From NCBI GenBank assembly GCA_018001015.1, contig JAGNIV010000002.1, positions 288,192 through 352,191 of the forward strand: a stretch of 64,000 nt of DNA, in the 5' to 3' direction. Positions 57,697 to 64,000 of this stretch are shown piece after piece. The notes under the pieces were generated by a model that worked only from the letters and a program-made list of their open reading frames with translations, was not told the DNA's origin and made no database searches. Made by a program: the position numbers and the translations under genes. Each line of letters starts with the position of its first letter. The stretch's first letter is position 1. The DNA comes from Phenylobacterium sp. (lineage in GTDB: Bacteria > Pseudomonadota > Alphaproteobacteria > Caulobacterales > Caulobacteraceae).

Positions 57697-59077
57697 TGTT
57701 CTGGTTGTGGACGACGAGGCCGATATCCGCGAACTCGTGGCCGGCATCCTGTCGGACGAGGGCTACGCCGTGCGGACGGCCAACGACTCTGAGTCGGCGC
57801 TCGCCGCCATCCGGGCGCGCAAGCCATCCCTGCTGGTGCTCGACATCTGGATGCAGGGCGGCGGCATGGACGGCCTGGAGCTGTTGGACATGCTCCGGAC
57901 GCTCGACGCCGACTTCCCGGTGATCATGATCTCGGGCCACGGCAACATTGAGACCGCGGTCAGCGCCATCAAGCGCGGCGCCTACGAGTTCCTGGAAAAA
58001 CCCTTCAAGTCCGACAAGCTGCTGTTGATCGTCGAGCGAGCGCTGGAGGCCACCAGCCTGAAGCGCGAGAACCGCCGCCTGCGGGCCCAGGCCCTGATGC
58101 CGGACGGCCTGGTGGGCAAGTCCATGGCGACCCAACAGCTCCGAAGCCTGATTCCGAAGCTGGCCGGCGCCAACAGCCGCGTGCTGATCGCCGGTCCGCC
58201 GGGGGCGGGGAAGGAGACCGTGGCGCGGATGATCCACGCGGCCAGCGCGCGGGCCAAGGCCGAGTTCGTGGTGATCAGCGCCGCGGGCATGACGCCCGAG
58301 CGGATGGACCTCGAACTGTTTGGCGAGGAGGCCGAGACCGGCCGTCCGGCCAAGATCGGGGTCTTCGAACGCGCCCATGGCGGCACGCTCTATCTGGATG
58401 AAGTGGCCGACATGCCCTTCGAGACCCAGAGCCGTATCCTGCGGGTGCTGGTGGAACAGCGCTTCCGGCGCGTGGGCGGCGACAGTGACGTGCAGGTTGA
58501 CGTGCGCGTCGTCTCCTCCACCTCGCGCGACCTGCGCGAAGAGATCGCCGGCGGGCGTTTCCGCGAGGACCTCTTCCACCGCCTGAACGTGGTCCCGGTG
58601 ATGGTGCCGGGCCTGGCCGAGCACCGGGAAGATATCCCCGAGCTGGTGGAGTACTTTATTCAGCGCATCTGCGACGCCACGGGTATGCCGCGCCGCCGCC
58701 TGGCGGACGACGCGCTGGCCACCCTGCAGGTCAAGGCCTGGCCCGGAAACCTGCGCCAACTGCGAAACAATGTGGAGCGCATGCTGATCCTGGCCTCGGG
58801 TGACCCGAGCGAGGCGATCAGCGCCGAGATGCTCCCTGGCGATTCCTCGCCCTCGGACCAGGGATCATCCCTGGGCGCCGACCGGATCATCGCCCTGCCG
58901 CTGCGTGAGGCCCGCGAGGTGTTCGAGCGGGAGTACCTGAACGCCCAGATGTTGCGCTTCTCCGGCAACATATCGCGCACCGCAGCCTTCATCGGCATGG
59001 AGCGCTCGGCCCTGCACCGTAAGCTGAAGTCGTTGGGCCTGTCCGGCGCCCGGCCCGTGGAAGAAGAAGACGCCTGA
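57686..59077 (+). CDS. ntrX: Response regulator NtrX, GAFTGA loop absent
   Basis: The receiver domain (residues 1-120) has VVDDEAD and phosphoacceptor Asp53 in VLDIWM. The AAA+ domain has Walker A IAGPPGAGKET and Walker B GGTLYLDEVAD, but at the sigma-54 contact position it reads LFGEEAETGRPAKIGVFERA, without GAFTGA. The C-terminus is a Fis-type helix-turn-helix (TAAFIGMERSALHRKL). NtrX without GAFTGA is known in alphaproteobacteria. Length is 463 residues. It overlaps dat by 1 nt. Confidence 0.94.
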   Translation: MAADVLVVDDEADIRELVAGILSDEGYAVRTANDSESALAAIRARKPSLLVLDIWMQGGGMDGLELLDMLRTLDADFPVIMISGHGNIETAVSAIKRGAYEFLEKPFKSDKLLLIVERALEATSLKRENRRLRAQALMPDGLVGKSMATQQLRSLIPKLAGANSRVLIAGPPGAGKETVARMIHAASARAKAEFVVISAAGMTPERMDLELFGEEAETGRPAKIGVFERAHGGTLYLDEVADMPFETQSRILRVLVEQRFRRVGGDSDVQVDVRVVSSTSRDLREEIAGGRFREDLFHRLNVVPVMVPGLAEHREDIPELVEYFIQRICDATGMPRRRLADDALATLQVKAWPGNLRQLRNNVERMLILASGDPSEAISAEMLPGDSSPSDQGSSLGADRIIALPLREAREVFEREYLNAQMLRFSGNISRTAAFIGMERSALHRKLKSLGLSGARPVEEEDA

Positions 59078-59940
59078 TGGGTCGCATCACCTATGTGAAC
59101 GGGCGCTTCTCGCGCCATGCCCAGGCCGTGGTCCATATCGAGGACCGTGGATATCAGCTGGCCGACGCGGTCTATGAGGTCTGGTCGCTGTTCGACGGCA
59201 AGCTGGCCGATCCGGAGGGGCACTTCGCCCGCCTGGAACGCAGCCTGGGTGAACTGCGGATCGCCATGCCCATGAGCCGGGCGGCGCTCACCATGGTGCT
59301 GAAGGAGACCGTGCGGCAAAACCGCGTCCGCGAGGGCCTGGTCTATCTGCAGGTCGGTCGGGGCGTGGCGCCAAGGGATCACGCCTTCCCGCACCCCGAC
59401 ACAGCCCCCAGCATCGTCATTACGGTCAAGGCGGTGGATCGCGCCGCCACGGAGGCCAAGGCCGCCAAGGGGGTGTCGGTCATCACCACGCCGGAGAACC
59501 GCTGGGGCCGGTGCGACATCAAGACCGTCGGCCTGCTGCCGAACGCCATGGCCAAGCAGGCGGCCAAGGAGCGCGGCGCGGCCGAGGCCTGGTTCGTCGA
59601 TGACATGGGCCTGGTGACAGAGGGGGCATCCTCCAACGCCTGGATCATCGACGCCGACGGGACCGTGCGAACCCGCGGGACCAACGCCAACATTCTGCGC
59701 GGCGTGACCCGCTACAGCCTGCTGGACATCCTGAAGGAGCAGGGGATGACGGTGGACGAACGGCCCTTTACGCCCGACGAGGCCCGCGCCGCGCGGGAGG
59801 CGTTCATCACCGGCGCCGGGGCCCTCGTCCTGCCCGTGGTGGCCGTGGATGGCGCCCCGGTTGGAGACGGAAAGGTCGGGCCAGTGGCGATGAAGCTCCG
59901 GAGCCTCTATATCGAGCGTGCGCGAGCAACTGCGATCTGA
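59077..59940 (+). CDS. dat: D-amino acid aminotransferase (class IV)
   Basis: This PLP enzyme moves amino groups between D-amino acids and 2-oxoacids, supplying D-Ala or D-Glu. VHIEDRGYQLADAVYEVWS is the N-terminal signature, DIKTVGLLPNAMAKQAAKE carries the PLP Lys, and VTEGASSNAWIIDADG is the phosphate-binding loop. Length is 287 residues. The gene is joined to ntrX by a TGATG overlap. Branched-chain aminotransferase or aminodeoxychorismate lyase are related options but fit less well. Confidence 0.9.
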   Translation: MGRITYVNGRFSRHAQAVVHIEDRGYQLADAVYEVWSLFDGKLADPEGHFARLERSLGELRIAMPMSRAALTMVLKETVRQNRVREGLVYLQVGRGVAPRDHAFPHPDTAPSIVITVKAVDRAATEAKAAKGVSVITTPENRWGRCDIKTVGLLPNAMAKQAAKERGAAEAWFVDDMGLVTEGASSNAWIIDADGTVRTRGTNANILRGVTRYSLLDILKEQGMTVDERPFTPDEARAAREAFITGAGALVLPVVAVDGAPVGDGKVGPVAMKLRSLYIERARATAI

Positions 59941-59946
59941 CACGAA

Positions 59947-59962
59947 CGGCGCGATTGCGCCG
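59947..59962 (+). terminator. Hairpin after dat
   Basis: A 6-bp stem (59947-59952 with 59957-59962) with a GATT loop lies 7 nt after the dat stop. No T run follows, so it is a weak terminator candidate at best. It overlaps the predicted hfq -35. Confidence 0.35.
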
Positions 59963-59982
59963 GTTATGAAGAGCGGTCTAGC
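59955..59982 (+). promoter_or_regulatory. Putative hfq promoter
   Basis: TTGCGC (59955-59960), a 16-nt spacer and TCTAGC (59977-59982) lie in the 102-nt gap before hfq. They repeat the TTG...CTAG pattern seen elsewhere in the window and would give a leader of about 54 nt. Confidence 0.38.
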
Positions 59983-60042
59983 GTCCAACTTGTGTGTGGC
60001 GACCGGTTTGCGGACGCCGATTTAGAAAAAGGGCGAAAAGCC

Positions 60043-60291
60043 ATGTCGAACGAAAAGAAACAAAACCTGCAGGACACCTTCCTGAACAGCGTGCGCAAGT
60101 CGAAGACGCCGCTGACGATCTTCCTGGTCAACGGCGTGAAGCTGCAGGGTGTGGTCAGCTGGTTCGACAATTTCTGCGTGCTTCTCCGCCGCGATGGCCA
60201 GTCGCAACTGGTCTACAAGCACGCCATCTCGACCATCATGCCGGCCCAGCCCGTGCAACTGTACGAGCCGGCGGAAGATGAGGCCGATTGA
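60043..60291 (+). CDS. hfq: RNA chaperone Hfq
   Basis: Hfq is a hexameric Sm-like protein that pairs small RNAs with mRNAs. [20 protein letters not shown] opens the fold, [22 protein letters not shown] is spread over the Sm1 motif, and [10 protein letters not shown] is the Sm2 motif. Length is 82 residues with a short acidic tail, typical of alphaproteobacteria. ATG 60043 gives the family N-terminus. The stop overlaps the hflX start. Confidence 0.96.
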   Translation: MSNEKKQNLQDTFLNSVRKSKTPLTIFLVNGVKLQGVVSWFDNFCVLLRRDGQSQLVYKHAISTIMPAQPVQLYEPAEDEAD

Positions 60292-61601
60292 GCTCTAAAC
60301 TCATAGATCGCGAGGTTCCCCCGCAGGGAGCCATCGTCATCCACCCCGTCCGCGACGAGCGGGGCCAGTCCCGGAGCGCCGAAGGGCGGCTGGAGGAGGC
60401 CATAGGTCTCGCTCTCGCCCTGGATCTCGAAATCGACGACGCCTTCGTCGCGCCGTTGCGCAAACGCGTGCCCGCCACCCTGTTCGGCAAGGGCAAGGTC
60501 GAGGAGATCGGCAGGATCATCGAGGCCGCCGAGGCGGACGTGGCCGTCGTCGACGACCAGCTGACCCCGGTGCAGCAGCGGAACCTGGAGAAGGCGTGGA
60601 AGGTCAAGGTCATCGACCGGACCGGCCTGATCCTGGAGATCTTCGCCCGCCGGGCGCGAACCAAGGAAGGTCGCCTGCAGGTCGAGCTCGCGCGTTTGTC
60701 TTACGAAAAGTCGCGCCTGGTCCGTACCTGGACCCACCTGGAGCGGCAACGCGGCGGGGCAGGGGTGATGGGCGGTCCCGGGGAGACGCAGATCGAGACC
60801 GACCGCCGGCTGATCGCCGACAAGATCGTCAAGCTGAAGAAGGACCTCATCGAGGTCCGCCGCACCCGCGATCTGCAACGCGGCGCGCGGCAGCGGCATC
60901 CGTACCCTTCAGTGGCGCTGGTGGGCTACACCAACGCCGGCAAGTCGACCCTGTTCAACCGCTTGACCAAGGCTGAGGTCATGGCCGAGGACATGCTGTT
61001 CGCGACCCTGGATCCCACCATTCGGATGCTGGACCTGCCCGATGGCCGGCCAGCGATCCTGTCGGACACCGTGGGCTTCATCTCCGAACTGCCGCACGAA
61101 CTGGTGGAGGCGTTCCGCGCCACCCTGGAGGAGGTGAAGGAGGCCGACGTCATCCTGCACGTCCGCGACATCTCCAGCGACGAGACCGACGCCCAGGCTC
61201 AGGACGTGCGCACGGTGCTGTCGCGGCTCGGCGTGGAATTGGAAGAGCGGCGGCTGATCGAGGTCTGGAACAAGCTCGACCTGGTGGATCCCGAGACCCG
61301 CGACCGGCTGACCGGCGACGCCCGCCGCGCCAATCCGCCGGCCGTCGTCGTCTCGGCGGTGTCCGGGGACGGCTGTGACGATCTGCTGGCGATCGTCGCC
61401 GAGATGGTCGATGAGGCGCCCGCCGTCGAGATCACCGCCACGGCGGCTCAGGGCGCGGCGGTGGCCTGGCTCTATCGCCACGGCCGCGTGCTGGAGCGTG
61501 AGACCCAAGACGACGGTGGCACGCGGCTTGCGGTGAAGCTGAGCGCCCAGGCCCTGGGCCAGTTTGAACAACTCTTCCCGCAGGCCCGCCTGCGGGCCTG
61601 A
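60288..61601 (+). CDS. hflX: GTPase HflX
   Basis: HflX is a ribosome-binding GTPase that helps recover stalled ribosomes. The N-terminal domain has the segment [14 protein letters not shown], the GTPase domain has G1 [15 protein letters not shown]3 [17 protein letters not shown] and G4 NKLDLV, and [15 protein letters not shown] lies before it. Length is 437 residues. The start is TTG 60288, overlapping the hfq stop (TTGA), so translation is coupled. A perfect 9-bp hairpin with a 2-nt loop (61581-61600) covers the 3' end. Confidence 0.95.
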   Translation: MSSKLIDREVPPQGAIVIHPVRDERGQSRSAEGRLEEAIGLALALDLEIDDAFVAPLRKRVPATLFGKGKVEEIGRIIEAAEADVAVVDDQLTPVQQRNLEKAWKVKVIDRTGLILEIFARRARTKEGRLQVELARLSYEKSRLVRTWTHLERQRGGAGVMGGPGETQIETDRRLIADKIVKLKKDLIEVRRTRDLQRGARQRHPYPSVALVGYTNAGKSTLFNRLTKAEVMAEDMLFATLDPTIRMLDLPDGRPAILSDTVGFISELPHELVEAFRATLEEVKEADVILHVRDISSDETDAQAQDVRTVLSRLGVELEERRLIEVWNKLDLVDPETRDRLTGDARRANPPAVVVSAVSGDGCDDLLAIVAEMVDEAPAVEITATAAQGAAVAWLYRHGRVLERETQDDGGTRLAVKLSAQALGQFEQLFPQARLRA

Positions 61602-61614
61602 CGCGGAGCGCGCC

Positions 61615-61920
61615 TTGGACTACATCCCGATCCAGCCGGGCCGCCGCCGCATGCCGGGCCACCTGATTCTAATGTGCGTTCTGGAGGGGCTTCTGGCCCT
61701 GGCCGCCGCATGGGTGGCGCTGACGCGAGTGCCGCCCGCCGCGATCATGAACCATCGCGAGGTGATCACCACCTTCGCCGGCAACACCTTGCCGCTGGCC
61801 TTGATCGCATGTCCGTTGCTGGCCTGGGTGGCGTTCGTGCGCCGCGGCGACGGGGCGATTTGGCCTCTGCTGTGGACCCCGGCGCTTTGGGCCCTGCTGG
61901 TCATCGTGGGCGCGCTCTAG
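61615..61920 (+). CDS. Small hydrophobic protein (unknown function)
   Basis: I do not recognise this 101-residue protein. It starts LDYIPIQPGRRRMPGHLILMC from a TTG at 61615, 13 nt after hflX, and has three membrane segments near residues 16-36, 52-72 and 80-100. ATG codons occur further inside, for example at the M of RRRMPG. The 3' end of hflX can fold into a hairpin that may influence its translation. Its stop overlaps that of the convergent 43-codon gene. A role with hflX or hfq is not shown. Confidence 0.6.
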   Translation: MDYIPIQPGRRRMPGHLILMCVLEGLLALAAAWVALTRVPPAAIMNHREVITTFAGNTLPLALIACPLLAWVAFVRRGDGAIWPLLWTPALWALLVIVGAL

Positions 61921-62048
61921 GCCTCTCGCGAAGACGGGGCATGATAGGCGTCCCGCGCCAACCTCGCCTCAAGCTCAATGACGGGGTGGAACAGCGGGTT
62001 GGCGCGCGCCTGAATCAGGTCTTCCCAGACCTCAGGTCCTGCGCTCAC
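61917..62048 (-). CDS. 43-residue small protein after mazG (unknown function)
   Basis: A GTG codon at 62048-62046 overlaps the mazG stop as GTGA, with GAGAAAG about 7 nt upstream as a possible Shine-Dalgarno. The frame reads SAGPEVWEDLIQARANPLF, then a likely amphipathic helix (HPVIELEARLARDAYHA), and ends at TAG 61919-61917, one base off the stop of the convergent + strand gene. Codon use is typical of the window (mostly G or C in third position). I do not recognise the protein; translational coupling to mazG is likely. Confidence 0.6.
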   Translation of the reverse strand: MSAGPEVWEDLIQARANPLFHPVIELEARLARDAYHAPSSREA

Positions 62049-62848
62049 CCGCGGGCTTTCTCGGCAGCCTTGGCCGCATCCCAGAGGGCGTCCATCTCGG
62101 CCAGATCCGACTGGTCTGGTGTCTTGCCCCGCGCCTTCAGGGCCGTTTCGATGTGGCGAAAGCGCCGGGCGAACTTGGCGTTGGTGGCGCGCAGTGCGTC
62201 CTCAGGGTCGATGTCCAGGGTGCGGGCGATATTGGCCACTACGAACAGCACGTCTCCCAGTTCGGCCCGGGCCTTCTCTCGATCCTCCGCGGCGATCTCC
62301 ACCTTCAGTTCCTCGACCTCCTCGTCGAGCTTGGCGATCACCTCGCCAATTGAGGGCCAGACAAAGCCGACCGTGGCGGCCCGGCGCGACAGCTTCACGG
62401 CGCGGGTCAGGGCCGGCAGGCCGGGGGGGACATCGTCGAGGATGCTCTCATTGCGGCCCTTGCCAGCGCGTTCCCGGGCCTTGATGACCTCCCAGGCGCG
62501 GGTCTGCTCGGCGCTGGTGCGCCGCGCCTCGTCTCCGAACACGTGGGGATGGCGGCGGATCATCTTTTCGGAGATGGCGTCGGCCACATCGTCGAAGGCG
62601 AAGGCGCCTTGCTCCTGCGCCATGCGCGAGTGGAAAACCACCTGGAACAACAGGTCCCCTAACTCATCGCGCAGATCGGCCAGGTCGTTCCGCTCGATGG
62701 CGTCAGCGACCTCATAGGCCTCCTCCACCGTGTAGGGGGCGATGGTGGCGAAGGTCTGCTCCAAGTCCCATTCACAGCCGCCCTGCGGATCGCGCAGCCG
62801 AGCCATGATGTCCAGCAGGCGGTCGATCGGGCGAGCGGCTTTGGCCAT
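62045..62848 (-). CDS. mazG: Nucleoside triphosphate pyrophosphohydrolase MazG
   Basis: MazG hydrolyses NTPs and dNTPs to monophosphates and may clean damaged nucleotides. Two tandem MazG domains are visible: the first with CEWDLEQTFATIAPYTVEEAYEV and ELGDLLFQVVFHSRMAQEQG (metal-binding Glu/Asp), the second with LDEEVEELKVEIA and ARAELGDVLFVVANIAR. Length is 267 residues, typical. The 3' end overlaps the 43-codon gene. Confidence 0.94.
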   Translation of the reverse strand: MAKAARPIDRLLDIMARLRDPQGGCEWDLEQTFATIAPYTVEEAYEVADAIERNDLADLRDELGDLLFQVVFHSRMAQEQGAFAFDDVADAISEKMIRRHPHVFGDEARRTSAEQTRAWEVIKARERAGKGRNESILDDVPPGLPALTRAVKLSRRAATVGFVWPSIGEVIAKLDEEVEELKVEIAAEDREKARAELGDVLFVVANIARTLDIDPEDALRATNAKFARRFRHIETALKARGKTPDQSDLAEMDALWDAAKAAEKARG

Positions 62849-63044
62849 GGGTCGAATATCCCTGTGCGCACAGCGGAAACGCCCGCTCGCGAGAGGCCGC
62901 GATCTGACCGCGCGGGCCTTGAGCAGGCAAGCTTGATTCCATCTGGGCAGTCACGACGCGGGACGGCGTAAAGCCGCCGTTAACCAACCTGGCTCAGCCT
63001 GCCACTCACGATCGCGTTCGTCGGTTTCAAGGGGGGATGGCGCC

Positions 63045-64000
63045 ATGCGCCTCCAGATCTCAAAGGCGATCAGCCTGATGGGCGCGCTGGTCTTCGCCGC
63101 CATGCTCGCCAGCGTGGGCGCCAGCCTCTACGCCATTCAGCAGCTCCGGGTCGGCGGCCCCCTCTACGAGCGCATCGTTCTGGGCAAGGACCTGGTGGCC
63201 GACATCCTGCCGCCCCCCGAATACGTCATCGAGGCCTATCTGGAGGCCCGGCTGGCCATCGACAACCCCTCGGCGGTGGCCCAGTCGAAGGCCCGGCTGA
63301 GCCAACTCCACAAGGAATATGATGATCGTCATGCTTTCTGGCTGACCGCCAGGCTGCCGGAAAACCTCAAGCGAGACATGGTGGAAACGTCCCACGCCCA
63401 GGTTCAGGCGTTTTGGGGACACATCGAAAACGACTATCTACCGGCTTTGGAGCGCGGCGACATCGTGGTCGCTCGTGCTGCCCTGGACGACATCGCCACT
63501 GACTATGCTCGGCACCGGCTCGTGGTGGACCGCATGGTGATCGCAAGCAACGCCATGAACGCCGCTGTCGAGGCCCAGGCCGGGCGGCAGCGGGCAAGCC
63601 TGTTCTCTCTGGCGTCAGGTCTGGCCCTCCTCGCGGCCGCGGCCTTGGCCGCCGGTCTCTGGGCGGTGCGAATGGGGCTGGTCGCTCCAATCATCCGGAT
63701 GACCCAGGTGATGAGCCGGCTCGCGGCCGGTGAGCACAGGCTTGAGACGCCGTTCAAATCTCGAGGCGACGAGGTGGGCGAGATGGCGCGGGCCGTGGAG
63801 GTGTTCCGCGCCTCGGCCATCGAGCGCGACGACCTTCAGCGGCGCGAGATTCAAGAACAGGAGCGGGCCAATGCGGCCCGCGAGAGTGAGGCCAACGCCC
63901 GTGACGCGGCCAGCGCGCAGCGCGCAGGCGTGATGGGCGCCCTGGCGTGCGGCCTGGAGCGGCTGTCGGCGGGCGATCTCGAATGCCGGATCGATCAGGC
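63045..64000 (+). CDS. Methyl-accepting chemotaxis protein (5' part, truncated by window)
   Basis: The gene runs off the window end. Residues 8-28 form a membrane helix, followed by a periplasmic helical region (about 30-180), a second helix (about 186-208) and a HAMP domain (GLVAPIIRMTQVMSRLAAGE). A coiled-coil Glu/Arg/Ala-rich region (EVFRASAIERDDLQRREI) leads into a second HAMP-like segment (GLERLSAGDLECRID), as in Caulobacter receptors with tandem HAMP units. AAGGGGGG precedes ATG 63045. The signalling tip lies outside. The ligand is unknown. Confidence 0.88.
   Translation, partial: MRLQISKAISLMGALVFAAMLASVGASLYAIQQLRVGGPLYERIVLGKDLVADILPPPEYVIEAYLEARLAIDNPSAVAQSKARLSQLHKEYDDRHAFWLTARLPENLKRDMVETSHAQVQAFWGHIENDYLPALERGDIVVARAALDDIATDYARHRLVVDRMVIASNAMNAAVEAQAGRQRASLFSLASGLALLAAAALAAGLWAVRMGLVAPIIRMTQVMSRLAAGEHRLETPFKSRGDEVGEMARAVEVFRASAIERDDLQRREIQEQERANAARESEANARDAASAQRAGVMGALACGLERLSAGDLECRIDQ

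Noticed and set aside
62963-62980. Hairpin ACGGCG/CGCCGT upstream of the chemoreceptor gene
   Set aside because: No gene on the + strand ends before it and no T run follows, so a terminator role has no support.

Overview
The window is a GC-rich chromosomal segment of an alphaproteobacterium, most likely a member of the Caulobacteraceae (Phenylobacterium or Caulobacter type). The evidence is the gene order, the use of LpxI rather than LpxH for lipid A, a GTTC-N7-GTTC SOS operator before lexA, an MmpA-like site-2 protease, NtrC and NtrX without the sigma-54 contact loop, and a pyruvate dehydrogenase E1 beta subunit carrying its own lipoyl domain. Nearly all of it is housekeeping sequence. No rRNA, complete tRNA, CRISPR array, prophage or insertion sequence was found.

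Layout. (1) 1-14.3 kb, + strand: rpsB-tsf-pyrH-frr-uppS-cdsA-dxr-rseP-bamA-skp-lpxD-fabZ-lpxA-lpxI-lpxB, the classic translation, isoprenoid, phospholipid, outer-membrane and lipid A run, with many 4-nt overlaps. (2) 14.3-26.3 kb, mostly - strand: gltA, gltX, comEC (+), lexA with its operator, trpC-trpD-trpG, a small membrane gene (+), then trpE and ppiD. (3) 26.4-32.0 kb: tpiA, a small - strand operon (GNAT, VOC, esterase-like), secG, pyrG and rpmF. (4) 32.2-42.0 kb: eno, cytochrome b561, a VIT1-type transporter, ftsB and the pyruvate dehydrogenase operon pdhA-pdhB-GFA-pdhC-gpx-lpdA. (5) 42.0-46.1 kb, - strand: thiolase, an Aas-like acyl-ACP/CoA ligase and a lipoprotein hydrolase. (6) 46.2-62.8 kb: lipA-ratA, cinA, a membrane-fused spermidine-synthase-like protein, ispDF, dusB-ntrB-ntrC, ntrY-ntrX-dat, hfq-hflX, a small membrane gene, a previously overlooked 43-codon gene and mazG. 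(7) The window ends inside a chemoreceptor gene.

How the genes work together. The first block supplies lipids (CdsA, UppS, FabZ), outer-membrane assembly (BamA, Skp) and lipid A (LpxD, A, I, B), beside the protein synthesis factors. IspDF and Dxr provide MEP-pathway steps that feed UppS. LipA makes the lipoyl groups carried by PdhB and PdhC, and GltA uses the acetyl-CoA. The ntr genes control nitrogen responses and, with dusB and hfq-hflX, form a conserved alphaproteobacterial neighbourhood.

The most unusual signals are: paired inverted REP-like palindromes (REPIN-like) inside the coding sequence of both pdhB and pdhC, exactly in the flexible linkers after the lipoyl domains; a third unit of similar build after tpiA; loss of GAFTGA in both NtrC and NtrX; a recurring TTG...CTAG promoter-like motif, with near-leaderless starts at trpG, lipA and ntrY; and a 43-codon gene locked between the stops of mazG and the hflX-linked membrane gene. 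I found no clearly new multi-gene system.
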